Origin: Methylotenera sp.
Lineage (GTDB): Bacteria; Pseudomonadota; Gammaproteobacteria; Burkholderiales; Methylophilaceae
Length of the DNA: 19,986 nt
NCBI GenBank assembly: GCA_027310735.1
Contig: DAIDAH010000018.1
Location: forward strand, 1-19,986
Direction of reading: 5' to 3'
In this document: positions 7,829 through 16,995 of the stretch, piece by piece
Position numbering within the stretch: the stretch's first letter is position 1
How the letters are laid out: each line of letters starts with the position of its first letter
Translations under genes and position numbers: made by a program
Notes under the pieces: model-generated
The model's database searches: none
What the model saw: only the letters and a program-made list of their open reading frames with translations
What the model was told of the DNA's origin: nothing

Positions 7829-10768
7829 ATGACATCATCCGACGGCATTAGATATTTAAGCGAAGATTTGGCAGATGCTTTGCCAGACCTAGCTATTATT
7901 AGCACAGACTCAGCACTATCAGTTAGGTATGCTAATGCATACGCCATCAATACTTTTAATCTGGACGCTCAACAAGTAGCAACTGGAAATGGTTTATTAC
8001 CGATTACTCTTCAGCAGCAGATCGCTGCCGAACTCAAGCAACTCAAAACCAATTTTATTCTGTACCACGCCACTATTGATCGCGCATTAATATTTAAAGT
8101 AACCGCATCAAGCCTGCGCAATGCCGACGACCTAAATACAGACTACGTGTTACATATGCACGACATTACGAGTCACGTTGCAACTGAGCAGAAGCTGAAG
8201 CACACCGAAAAAGTGCTAAAAAATCTAATTGAAGCCAGCCCGGATTTTATTTGTGTTAAGGACGACCAAGACCGCTGGTTAGATGCAAATGGCACATGGC
8301 AAGCACTCTTCCAACTCAATCATTTTCAGAACAAAACCGACATTGAACTCGCAAAAATTGCTCACCCAATTTTTAAAGAAACATTTCAACACTCTCAAGA
8401 CTCAGATAAACAAGCATGGCTTAAAAAAAATCTAGTGCGCGATGAAGAAGTTATTTCATTACCATTAGGAGGAGAAAAAGTATTTGATATTATCAAAATA
8501 CCACTTTTTCATGAGGATGGATCCAAAGAAGGAATTATCACCTTAGGGCATGACATTACAGAACGTAAAGCCGCAGAAACCCACCTGCGCAACCAAGAAG
8601 CCCTTCTTGATGTACTTATCTCATGCGACCAACTATTACACTCTGCTAAATCATGGCAAACGGTTGCACCTCTTGTACTAGAGCAGATATGCACATCATC
8701 ACACTTCTGCCGTGCATCCCTGCTTCAAACCAGCAACATTAATGTGGAAACACAGTCAAAACGACTATTCCAGTGGTCTGACCCAAATATAATGAATTTA
8801 GGGGAGGAGTTTACCACGCTGAACTACGAAACTGATGGTTGCGGACGCTGGCTAGGTTTATTACAGGAAGGCAATCCTGTGTATGGCGCTACCGATGATT
8901 TTCCGCAGCATGAGCGTAAGTTTCTACAAAATCACGGCACGCAGTCAATCATCATTGCACCTATTTTTTCTGGTGATGTCTGGTGGGGGCTAGTCATCAT
9001 GGAGCGCTGTAATCAGCAATCTGAAGTTTCCGCACATGAACTTGGCGTTTTAATGGCAATAGGTCGATCATTCGGCGTCGCCATCCATAGAGAACATGCT
9101 GGGAAACGCTTACATGAAGCAAAAATTGCCTTTGACAGCGCAACCGAAGGCATGATGATTATTGATGAAAACATGCATATCACCGCCATCAATAAGGGTT
9201 ATACAGAAATCACCGGTTACCCAGAAGATGAAGTATTAGGGTCCATTCCCAAAGTATTTCAAATGGGACAACCTGAGATGTGGAATGCACTATTGCATGA
9301 TGAAAAATGGCGTAGCGAAATCACCAATGAAAGGAAAAATGGCGAGCCATTTCAAGCGTGGCTGACAATTACCGTCGTAAAAGACCATGAAGGCCGAGTC
9401 ATTAACTACGTTGCAGTCTTTGCCGACATTACAGAAAGTAAGCGTTCACAAAACAATCTACACAAACTGGTTAACCATGACACATTGACGGGACTACCTA
9501 ATCGTCGCCTGCTAAATGAACTCATGGAGCAGGCAATTCGGCGTGCAGAGCGGGAAGACAATCAAGTTGCACTCCTTTTCATTGACTTGGATAGATTCAA
9601 GGCAATTAACGACACTCTTGGCCATCAAGTTGGTGACAAGCTTTTATATGAGGTTTCCAGAAGAATTAGCCGCGCTATACGTGAGAGTGATGTTGCTGCG
9701 AGATTAGGCGGTGATGAGTTTTTGGTTGTCATGGATTTGCTAAGCAATCCAGAAGATGCCGCCACTGTCGCAAGGAAAATTATTAACGCCTTGCAAATTG
9801 AGTTTGTCATCGATGGCAGAGAGATCTTTATCGGTGCTAGCGTTGGCATATCAGTCTTTCCAAAAGACGGCTCTGATGTTGACAGCCTAATTAAGGCCGC
9901 AGATATTGCCATGTACCACGTGAAAAACAGCGGAAAAAACAATCACTGCTTCTATGCAGACCATCTAAGTGAAAATGCAGTAGAACGTTTTACCATGGAA
10001 AATCATTTACGCCGCGCCTTGGAACGCGAGCAATTTGAAATTTATTACCAACCACAAGTCTCACTACTAACGAACCGCATCATCGGTGCCGAGGCATTGA
10101 TTCGCTGGATTCACCCAGAGCTAGGCATTGTATCTCCGGCCACATTCATCCCGCTCGCAGAAGAAATAGGCATCATTGTGCAAATTGGAGAGTGGGTACT
10201 ACAGCAAGCCGCTCTAAAAGCGGTGCAATGGAAAGAAGAAGGCTATGCAATACAGTGGATAGCCGTCAACGTTTCAGGCATTCAAGTCATGCGTAGCAAT
10301 TTTGCTGACACGGTATATGGCATACTAGTTGAAACTGATTGTGACCCGAGTATGATTGAGCTTGAAATAACGGAGAGCACCATCATGCATAATACGGAAT
10401 ATGTCATCGACACGTTCAACCGCATTAAAAGGCTAGGTGTAAAATTAGCAATTGATGACTTCGGTACTGGCTACTCATCTCTGTCTCATCTCAAGCGCCT
10501 ACCTTTGGATAAGTTAAAAATTGACCAGTCTTTTGTGCGCGACTTACCTGACGACCAGAATGACGCCGCCATTGCAAATGCAATCAATGCAATGGCACGC
10601 AGCCTTGGATTTTCTGTTATTGCTGAAGGCGTTGAAACTGTAGAGCAAGCCAACTTTCTGCTGGAGATGGGCTGTGAAGAGGCGCAAGGATACCTATATA
10701 GTCGTCCAGTTACAGCAATTTCCTTTACAGAGTTATTGCAAAACGACAAACTGAAATATAATAATTAA
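7829..10768 (+). CDS. PAS-PAS-GAF-PAS-GGDEF-EAL cyclic-di-GMP turnover protein
   Basis: A 979-residue protein with no membrane segment. Predicted order: PAS ~12-115, PAS ~128-248 (ending HDITERK), GAF ~258-420, PAS ~428-540 (ending FADITESKR), GGDEF ~545-705, EAL ~728-970. The cyclase site GGDEF is intact at 627-631, and an inhibitory I-site RESD (618-621) sits exactly five residues before it. The phosphodiesterase motifs are also intact: EAL 755-757, NVSG, ELEITES 844-850, DDFGTGYSS from 876, LKID, AEGVET (E933) and GCEEAQGY. Both activities are therefore possible, with three PAS domains and one GAF domain as ligand, redox or light sensors; their cofactors cannot be read from sequence. An in-frame TGA two codons upstream fixes the ATG at 7829, preceded by GAGAAAG. 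Confidence 0.95.
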   Translation: MTSSDGIRYLSEDLADALPDLAIISTDSALSVRYANAYAINTFNLDAQQVATGNGLLPITLQQQIAAELKQLKTNFILYHATIDRALIFKVTASSLRNADDLNTDYVLHMHDITSHVATEQKLKHTEKVLKNLIEASPDFICVKDDQDRWLDANGTWQALFQLNHFQNKTDIELAKIAHPIFKETFQHSQDSDKQAWLKKNLVRDEEVISLPLGGEKVFDIIKIPLFHEDGSKEGIITLGHDITERKAAETHLRNQEALLDVLISCDQLLHSAKSWQTVAPLVLEQICTSSHFCRASLLQTSNINVETQSKRLFQWSDPNIMNLGEEFTTLNYETDGCGRWLGLLQEGNPVYGATDDFPQHERKFLQNHGTQSIIIAPIFSGDVWWGLVIMERCNQQSEVSAHELGVLMAIGRSFGVAIHREHAGKRLHEAKIAFDSATEGMMIIDENMHITAINKGYTEITGYPEDEVLGSIPKVFQMGQPEMWNALLHDEKWRSEITNERKNGEPFQAWLTITVVKDHEGRVINYVAVFADITESKRSQNNLHKLVNHDTLTGLPNRRLLNELMEQAIRRAEREDNQVALLFIDLDRFKAINDTLGHQVGDKLLYEVSRRISRAIRESDVAARLGGDEFLVVMDLLSNPEDAATVARKIINALQIEFVIDGREIFIGASVGISVFPKDGSDVDSLIKAADIAMYHVKNSGKNNHCFYADHLSENAVERFTMENHLRRALEREQFEIYYQPQVSLLTNRIIGAEALIRWIHPELGIVSPATFIPLAEEIGIIVQIGEWVLQQAALKAVQWKEEGYAIQWIAVNVSGIQVMRSNFADTVYGILVETDCDPSMIELEITESTIMHNTEYVIDTFNRIKRLGVKLAIDDFGTGYSSLSHLKRLPLDKLKIDQSFVRDLPDDQNDAAIANAINAMARSLGFSVIAEGVETVEQANFLLEMGCEEAQGYLYSRPVTAISFTELLQNDKLKYNN

Positions 10769-10769
10769 T

Positions 10770-12086
10770 ATGATGCAAAACAATCAAAATTATTTCATCC
10801 ATGTCTACCAGTTACGTACCGGACTTTTTGTGCATTTAGATTTAGGATGGATGGATCATCCATTCACTTCTAGTAACTTTAAGCTCAGGAATGCTGAGCA
10901 AATTGAAAAAATCAAAAAGATCGGCCTCAAGAAGCTTAGATATGACCCCAGCCGTAGTGATTGTGAGCCACTAGCGCCAAATAGTGAATCAACAAACAAG
11001 CCTGTTGATACTGTACTTGAAAAAGCGCCACCTACAGCGGAGGTGGTTGAGCAACCTAATGAAGACACTGACCCTGCCATCATCCAGCAAGAGCAACGTA
11101 TCAATCGACTGATTGAGTTACATAAGACTTTGGACGAAAGCGAGAAAAAATTCGTCAGTGCCGGCAATACAGCTCGGCAATCGATGAAAAACATCATATC
11201 TTCTCCAAAACAATCGCTAGAAAATGCTGAAAAACTTGTAAACGAATTAGTGGATAGTGCCCTCGGTGAAAGTGAAATCGCGATTCTAGCGGTAAATGGT
11301 AACCGCTCGAATGACAGTAATTATGTGCATTCACTTAATGTCACAGTATTAGCACTCATGTTGGCTCGATCACTGAATATTACTGAAGCTGATGCTCGCC
11401 TACTAGGTATGGCTGCCTTATTCCATGATATCGGTAAAATGGAAATCTCTGACAAGGTTCTCTTGAAAAAAGATCCCTTAACTAAATCCGAGCAAGCACA
11501 TTATGAACTCCACACCGAAATTGGCGAACGCATTGCAAAACAAGTAGGGATGTCTGAACGCATTGCAAAAATCATCATGCAGCATCATGAGTGTGCGGAT
11601 GGCACAGGTTACCCCAAGCATCTACAAGCAAAACAAACCGACCCATTGGCAAGACTCGTAGAGCTCATCAATGGCTACGATAACTTGTGCAATCCACCCA
11701 ACATACAACTGGCAAAAACGCCTTATGAAGCATTGGCTCACATGTTTGCGCATCAACGCTCCAAATATGACGACACCTTACTCAAACACCTGATTAAATC
11801 TCTAGGGATATACCCACCAGGCAGCATCGTTCAGCTCTCAAATGGTCTTTATGGTGTAGTCGTCGCAGTCAATCCAGTTCGTCCATTAAGACCAGTTATC
11901 ATGATGCACGACACACAGGCTGAAAAACACCCACCACCAATCATCAATCTGCAGGATGACCCCAACATCAGCATTAGCATCTGCCTGCGGCCTAACCAGC
12001 TACCAGAAGATGCATTGCAATATTTGAATCCTCGCAAACGGATTAGCTACTTTATGGATACCAGCATAGCAACTGACGCTAGCTAA
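10770..12086 (+). CDS. DUF3391-type HD-GYP domain protein with incomplete metal site
   Basis: A 438-residue cytoplasmic protein. Residues ~5-60 form a DUF3391-like N-terminal domain (YQLRTGLFVHLDLGWMDHPF). A low-complexity, Glu/Pro-rich linker (~65-110) follows, then the HD-GYP domain (~165-345) and a ~90-residue tail. H187, H219-D220, H248 and H272-H273 are present, with GTGYP at 278-282. The acidic ligands seen in the REC-HD-GYP neighbour (E167 and D287 there) correspond here to S183 and N301. By structure-family knowledge this argues against a trinuclear centre and may lower or alter activity. The start is one base after the stop of the GGDEF-EAL gene with no clear Shine-Dalgarno, so translational coupling is likely. 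ATG at 10773 is an equal alternative start. Confidence 0.9.
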   Translation: MMQNNQNYFIHVYQLRTGLFVHLDLGWMDHPFTSSNFKLRNAEQIEKIKKIGLKKLRYDPSRSDCEPLAPNSESTNKPVDTVLEKAPPTAEVVEQPNEDTDPAIIQQEQRINRLIELHKTLDESEKKFVSAGNTARQSMKNIISSPKQSLENAEKLVNELVDSALGESEIAILAVNGNRSNDSNYVHSLNVTVLALMLARSLNITEADARLLGMAALFHDIGKMEISDKVLLKKDPLTKSEQAHYELHTEIGERIAKQVGMSERIAKIIMQHHECADGTGYPKHLQAKQTDPLARLVELINGYDNLCNPPNIQLAKTPYEALAHMFAHQRSKYDDTLLKHLIKSLGIYPPGSIVQLSNGLYGVVVAVNPVRPLRPVIMMHDTQAEKHPPPIINLQDDPNISISICLRPNQLPEDALQYLNPRKRISYFMDTSIATDAS

Positions 12087-12103
12087 AAAAACAATCAATA
12101 AAA

Positions 12104-12158
12104 CTATCGTGTAGATTGAGCATCGGCCAATTCGACACCCTCAATCACTACACGATAG
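12104..12158 (-). terminator. Intrinsic terminator of the M48 gene
   Basis: Arms 12104-12120 and 12140-12158 form an 11-bp perfect stem (CTATCGTGTAG/CTACACGATAG) plus six more pairs after a 2-base bulge. On the minus strand the stem is followed directly by TTTTATTGATTGTTTTTTT. The hairpin includes the last codons and the stop of the M48 gene. It also separates that gene from the convergent HD-GYP gene. Confidence 0.75.
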
Positions 12159-13686
12159 GACTGTAATTCTGCCTCGGTGTTTAAGCGCAAGCCTACAACT
12201 TGAATTTGCGCCTGACTATTAGCGGCAATACTAGCAATAAACATTGGCCGACTTTGCTCAATTGGCTGGCGACTTCTTTGATCATACCTAACGATACGAA
12301 GTTGCACCCTGCTTACAGCCAGAGCACTTGTATTTTCCACTATTGCGTATACATTTCCATTTACATCCAGCCTAGGCATGCCTCTCAAATATCGCTCAGG
12401 GTTATTAGGTAAATCAAGACGAACATAGCGCTCAACCGATGCTTTTCCAATGACGGAGTCTGAATCGGCAGCAGCTTGATAGCTTTGTAATGCGCCAGTT
12501 AAATCACCACGCTCTTCAGCGATCTCACCCAGATAGTAATAACTTTGCGCATTAGGCAGTAGCGCATTACCACGTTTAAAATAAGCTTCTGCCTCTGATT
12601 TCCGCCCCAGATCGACCAATGCAACTCCGCATTGCACTTGTGGTTTAAAGTAGTCCGGTTGCATTTGTATCGCTTTTTTATAAAAGCCTAAAGCTTCAGT
12701 TGGATTTTTCTGTGAAAGCGCAATATCACCCAACAACTCCTGAAACCGTGCTTCACGTGGCTCACCAGCAATCGCCTGTTTGGCTAGCTTAATCGCTTGC
12801 TTAGCATTACCCTTTGCCAATACTTTAACCCCGTCATCGTAGGCTTTGTAAGCAGTTTGTGTCGCTTTTAACTTACCCACTTTTTGCGCATAGATTTCAC
12901 GCCCCCATTCACCACCGGCGCCTACTTGGGCTAGCGTCACCTTGTTCGCATTCACCCGCTCCACTGATGGTGGGTGACTGGCAAACAATCCCTCCAGAAA
13001 GCTGCTATTACGATCTTTGCTCAAACGCACAAACGTTTCTTGCAAAGTGACCGCTGCACTAGGGTCGTAACCAGCCAATTTCATATAATGCATACCATAT
13101 AGGTCTGCCTCTGACTCAGCATCACGCCCATATTTAGTTGAAATTAATTGCATGCCAACTTTTCCACTACCAAGAATCAAGTTGGAGTAGTGCGTATCAG
13201 CCGCTAACACACCAACAGCTAGTGCTGCGCCCTGTAAAAAAACGCCCCGCTCCATACTCTTAGCACCATGTCTTGCTGCGGCATGCACAATTTCATGCCC
13301 CAACACAGCTGCAAGCTCAGCTTCACTATCTAACTCATACAACAGACCACGATTCACTGCAATTTTACCGCCTGGCATAGCCCATGCATTAGGCACAGAA
13401 TTATTAAGTACCACAAACTCATAGGGCAATTTTCGATCAGAAACTGCGGCAAGCTTATTACCTACACTTTGCACATAGGCAGTTAATTCTGCATCAACAA
13501 TATAATCACCACCCTGCGACTGGCGTGCCGGTGCATAGCTTGCCCCATTGCAATTTCACGTGACTCTGAAACAAACTGGAATTCGCTTTTTTTAGTCACA
13601 GGATTAATGCCACAACCCGTCATCATTGTGATGAGTATGGTAAGGGTAAAAAATCTAAATTTAGGCAATGATGAATTTAGCTTCAT
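12104..13686 (-). pseudogene. M48-family metalloprotease with TPR repeats (BepA/YfgC-like), frameshifted
   Basis: A predicted periplasmic, outer-membrane-associated zinc protease/chaperone. The N-terminal 50 codons (from ATG 13686) encode a lipoprotein signal peptide with lipobox MTGC (Cys25), then INPVTKKSEFQFVSE, typical of the family. At 13535-13536 one base is missing: reading then continues one frame over as APARQSQGGDYIVDAELTAYVQSVG, again normal family sequence. The downstream piece, apparently starting at a GTG at 13474, is really mid-protein. It carries the zinc motif HEIVH, the third-ligand region ESEAD, FASHPPSVERV and three or more TPR-like repeats. The restored protein would be ~527 residues. 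The rest of the gene is undamaged, so this is either a recent mutation or a sequencing/assembly error; as given, only a 67-residue peptide would be made. Confidence 0.85.
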
Positions 13687-13790
13687 ATAGACGAGATTTT
13701 ATAGCAAGAATACTGAGTATTGAATTTGAAGGACAAACAAGTAGGAGCGTCTATACCGCAATGGCATTACCATCTTACAGCGTCGCTTTA

Positions 13791-13824
13791 GTTTAGTGAC
13801 CCAATCACTTTGGGGTCACTAAAC
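13791..13824. repeat. 12-bp perfect inverted repeat at the 3' end of the CDF gene
   Basis: GTTTAGTGACCC (13791-13802) and GGGTCACTAAAC (13813-13824) are exact reverse complements with a 10-base loop. The stop codon (13805-13807) falls in the loop, and the right arm is coding sequence. Neither strand shows a T tract after it, so this is an incomplete terminator or an RNA-stabilising hairpin. Confidence 0.55.
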
Positions 13825-14992
13825 AGTTGAGTGATACCGTACTAAAGTACGGATCATCTATCAAACGTTTAGCGATCTTCGCCTCGGCCTCAACCATAGC
13901 CTCACCATGCTCAAAAAAAACATGCGGCAAGTAAACTTCAGCTTCGACCTTTCCTGCGATGTAATGAAACACCACGCGATGCGCTTCTGGCAGACCATCA
14001 AGCAAAGGTGCCAGATGCATCAGTAAACTCTCACGCCCAGGCATACGTAACGCATTGCTGTCATGATCAAAATCATCTTCAGGATCAACATGCACCAACA
14101 CATCCATCACCGTCGGATGCGCTTTTAAAACGCGTCCACGCGCACGCTCAGCAATACTATGTCCTTCAGATACGCTAATGCGTGGATTTACTAAGATATG
14201 CGCATCAACCAGTGCGCGGTGCGCCATACGACGCGTGCGTAATTCATGCAGACTTTCCACCCCGGTCGTGTCGATTAAGGTTTGACGAATACTATCTACC
14301 TCTTCAATAGCTAACCCTGCATCAATTAGCTCCTGAAAAGCATCCCAAGCAAACACAATGCCCATACGGACAATCATAAAACCAACGACAATAGCTGCCA
14401 CAGAATCTGCATAAACAAAGCCCAGTAAGTTACCACCGATACCGATAGCAACTACCAGTGACGAAGCTGCATCCGACCTTGCATGCCATGCATTCGCAAT
14501 TAACATAGGTGAACGCAAACGCTCACCGACACGTAGCATGTAGCGAAACAAACCTTCTTTGGCAACCAATGCAAGGCCAGCGACCCAAAGTGCCAACGGG
14601 GCTACGGGAGTAAGATGCTCAATATTCTGTAGCTTTATTGCCGCAGCAACCATAATTGCGCCACCTGTAGCCGCCAGAATTGCGCCTAGCGCAAATGAAG
14701 CCGCCGTTTCAACGCGGCCATGCCCATAAGGATGCCCTTCATCTGCTGGATTTTTACTATGATGACTCGCTATCAGTACCAAAAAATCACAGACGAGATC
14801 CGATAGCGAATGCATACCATCGGCAATCAAGCTTTGTGAGTGGGCAACAAAACCAGCCGCAATCTGCACCAGCGTCAATAAAATATTAACTGCGACACTT
14901 ACCCAAGTGGATTGATTGGCTAAGGCGTTACGCTGCGGATCATCATATGCAATCTCTGCATGCTCACCAGAATATTCTTGATTACTACTCAT
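13805..14992 (-). CDS. Cation diffusion facilitator (CDF) family metal transporter
   Basis: A 395-residue inner-membrane protein that should export divalent metal ions (Zn2+, Fe2+, Co2+, Cd2+ or Mn2+) in exchange for protons. The CDF signature is clear: D58-x2-H61-x3-D65 in SLIADGMHSLSD (metal site in the membrane) and the HPYGHGRVE motif from H87. About six hydrophobic segments precede a long cytoplasmic C-terminal domain rich in His and Asp (DVLVHVDPEDDFDHD), which fits the regulatory dimer domain. I chose ATG 14992, which has AGAG upstream; the frame extends to a TTG at 15013 but those residues look non-native. It lies just downstream of ctaB on the same strand and may be read with the heme/oxidase cluster. 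The metal specificity is not determined. Confidence 0.9.
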   Translation of the reverse strand: MSSNQEYSGEHAEIAYDDPQRNALANQSTWVSVAVNILLTLVQIAAGFVAHSQSLIADGMHSLSDLVCDFLVLIASHHSKNPADEGHPYGHGRVETAASFALGAILAATGGAIMVAAAIKLQNIEHLTPVAPLALWVAGLALVAKEGLFRYMLRVGERLRSPMLIANAWHARSDAASSLVVAIGIGGNLLGFVYADSVAAIVVGFMIVRMGIVFAWDAFQELIDAGLAIEEVDSIRQTLIDTTGVESLHELRTRRMAHRALVDAHILVNPRISVSEGHSIAERARGRVLKAHPTVMDVLVHVDPEDDFDHDSNALRMPGRESLLMHLAPLLDGLPEAHRVVFHYIAGKVEAEVYLPHVFFEHGEAMVEAEAKIAKRLIDDPYFSTVSLNCLVTPK

Positions 14993-15022
14993 TAAGTTGG
15001 CTCTATTTTTCAATTGGCGTCA

Positions 15023-15922
15023 TTATAACTTCCAGTAATGATCCACCAACAATGCAGCAAAGAGTATAGTAAGATAAATAATCGAATATCTAAATGTCCG
15101 CTTGGCTAAGTCATCTGAGTACTTTCGATATAAGCCCACGACATAAGCCATAAAAATCCCATCAAGAATAATCGCTGATGCCAGATAAATTAGACCACTC
15201 ATACCCAGACCGTAAGGCATAAAGGATACAGCTACCAATATAATGGTATAGAGCAAAATATGCAGTAAGGTAAACGCTTCGCCATGCGTAACAGGCAGCA
15301 TAGGCATGCCTACTTTGGCATACTCCTCACGCCGATATAGCGCCAGTGCCCAGAAGTGCGGTGGCGTCCATGCGAAAATAATTAAGAACATAATGAGTGA
15401 TTCTGGTGACACAGTATTGGTTACCGCAGCCCAACCCAATATAGGTGGCATCGCTCCTGAAGCACCGCCGATCACAATATTCATTGGTGTTGCTGGTTTC
15501 AAGAATACAGTATAAACCACGGCATATCCGACAAAAGTCGCAAATGTCAGCCACATCGTGAGCGGGTTAACATAGTAATAGAGAATAGCCAGCCCAGTAC
15601 CACCCAGTAACGTTGCAAACAACATGGTTTCATTGGAAGACACTTGCCCTGTTGGAATAGCGCGCGCCCGAGTTCGCGCCATAATGGCATCTATTTTATG
15701 TTCTATCAGACAATTAAATGCAGCAGCAGCGCCTGATGCACAGGCAATGCCTAATGTTGTAGCCAGCAACAACGGCAACGATACCATTCCAGGAGTGGCG
15801 AGGAACATACCTATAATGGCGGTAAACACAATCAGCGAAGTAACTCTTGGTTTACAGAGTGAGAAAAAACTTTTCATGCTTGAGCCTAAGTTTTGCTTTG
15901 TCATGCTAGCAGCAGTATTCAT
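15023..15922 (-). CDS. ctaB: Protoheme IX farnesyltransferase (heme O synthase)
   Basis: A 299-residue UbiA-superfamily membrane prenyltransferase that converts heme B to heme O by adding a farnesyl group, the first step to heme A. The aspartate-rich site appears as N70-x3-E-x3-D78 followed by ARTRARAIPTG (82-92). The second conserved block is WTPPHFWALALYRREEYAKVGMPMLP, and multiple hydrophobic helices span the chain. Length is normal. AAAGGA lies 8 bases before the ATG. The gene follows ctaA by 63 bases, so both heme A steps are encoded together. Usually named ctaB or cyoE; ctaB is preferred here because the locus is of aa3 (cta/cox) type. Confidence 0.96.
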   Translation of the reverse strand: MNTAASMTKQNLGSSMKSFFSLCKPRVTSLIVFTAIIGMFLATPGMVSLPLLLATTLGIACASGAAAAFNCLIEHKIDAIMARTRARAIPTGQVSSNETMLFATLLGGTGLAILYYYVNPLTMWLTFATFVGYAVVYTVFLKPATPMNIVIGGASGAMPPILGWAAVTNTVSPESLIMFLIIFAWTPPHFWALALYRREEYAKVGMPMLPVTHGEAFTLLHILLYTIILVAVSFMPYGLGMSGLIYLASAIILDGIFMAYVVGLYRKYSDDLAKRTFRYSIIYLTILFAALLVDHYWKL

Positions 15923-15985
15923 ATATTTATCCTTTGCTCATTATCTTGATTAATCAATCTTACTCACCTAGCTTATTAACTAAGC

Positions 15986-16993
15986 CTATCGACGTACCTT
16001 GGTAATTTTAGAGTTTAATACCACTAAAATAATAACCAGCAGACCTGCTGTAAAATTGTGTGCAACCGCTAGCACAAGTGGCAAATGCAATAGCAAATTG
16101 GCAATACCTAAACCCACCTGAGTGCAGACTGTAAGTAACAACAGCACAGCCAATCGCTTCAATTGCCAGTACTTTAATATGCTTATCGCAAGAAACCCCA
16201 AATAAAGAAACGTTACTAACGCACCCAATCTATGCGTCCACTGTATCGCTGTAATTGAGGCTAAAGATAGCGCACCGCCACTAGCACTTTGACCTAAATC
16301 TCGCACTAAATGAAAAGCGTCTTTAAAATCCATGGCTGGCCACCAAACGCCGTGACAGGTTGGAAAGTCTGTACAGGCAAGTGCGGCATAATTAGTGCTC
16401 GTCCAACCACCTAAAATAATCTGCATGAACAAAATCACCAATGCAAAGCGCAGAGCTAGTTTATGAGTACTGGACTTGATAATACTGTCAGAACTATGCC
16501 CCCAATGCCTATGTGCTAGCCATGTCAGCATTCCTAGCGTCGCCATACCACCAAGCAAGTGTGCGCTCACAATGACCGGCTTGAGTAACATGGTCACTGT
16601 CCACATGCCGAGCATGGCTTGCAAAGCAATCAGTAGCAGCAAAAAGGTAGACGTCCAAGGCGAAGACTTCACGTAATACTTAGCACGCCAGCCAAGAATA
16701 AAAATTGCAAGTACAATCAAACCTAAAGTCCCAGCGAAATAACGATGAGTCATCTCTCGCCATGCCTTTCCTGTAACAATAATGCTGTTTGGATAAGCTG
16801 ATTGTGCATTTTGCAGAGCCACTACACTTTGCGGCACCGTTAATTCGCCATAACACCCTGGCCAATCTGGGCAACCTAACCCAGCATCGGTAAGCCTAAC
16901 ATACGCACCTAGCGCAACAACACACAAAGCCAGCACTGCGCCTAACAAGACTAAAGCTTTTAATAACTGATAACTTTTATTTGTAGAGTTCAT
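15986..16993 (-). CDS. ctaA: Heme A synthase (COX15/CtaA family)
   Basis: A 335-residue, ~8-helix inner-membrane enzyme that oxidises the C8 methyl of heme O to give heme A. The four conserved helix histidines are visible: H83 (MTHRYFAG), H145 (SAHLLGG), H254 (QWTHRLGA) and H312 (VAHNFTAG). Two cysteine pairs are present, C41/C47 in GCPDWPGC and C207/C213 in ACTDFPTC, in the extracytoplasmic loops, as in the cysteine-containing CtaA class. The start is taken as ATG 16993, two bases after the stop of the upstream gene and just downstream of a GCAGG sequence. The frame extends to TTG 17008, but that overlaps the previous gene and is less likely. Probably translationally coupled to the upstream Sco-like gene. 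Confidence 0.95.
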   Translation of the reverse strand: MNSTNKSYQLLKALVLLGAVLALCVVALGAYVRLTDAGLGCPDWPGCYGELTVPQSVVALQNAQSAYPNSIIVTGKAWREMTHRYFAGTLGLIVLAIFILGWRAKYYVKSSPWTSTFLLLLIALQAMLGMWTVTMLLKPVIVSAHLLGGMATLGMLTWLAHRHWGHSSDSIIKSSTHKLALRFALVILFMQIILGGWTSTNYAALACTDFPTCHGVWWPAMDFKDAFHLVRDLGQSASGGALSLASITAIQWTHRLGALVTFLYLGFLAISILKYWQLKRLAVLLLLTVCTQVGLGIANLLLHLPLVLAVAHNFTAGLLVIILVVLNSKITKVRR

Positions 16994-16995
16994 CA

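Noticed and set aside
7654..7851. Plus-strand 65-codon frame between the REC-HD-GYP and GGDEF-EAL genes
   Set aside because: It overlaps the GGDEF-EAL start, has no recognisable domain or good ribosome-binding site, and covers the promoter/dyad region.
9625..9942. 105-codon minus-strand frame under the GGDEF domain
   Set aside because: It is a shadow of a clearly coding plus-strand region with an intact GGDEF motif.
12200..12412. Plus-strand frame inside the M48 gene
   Set aside because: It is antisense to well-conserved TPR-protease coding sequence and has no family features.
15327..15554. Minus-strand frame inside ctaB with Cys-rich residues
   Set aside because: It is out of frame with ctaB, whose own frame holds all family motifs.
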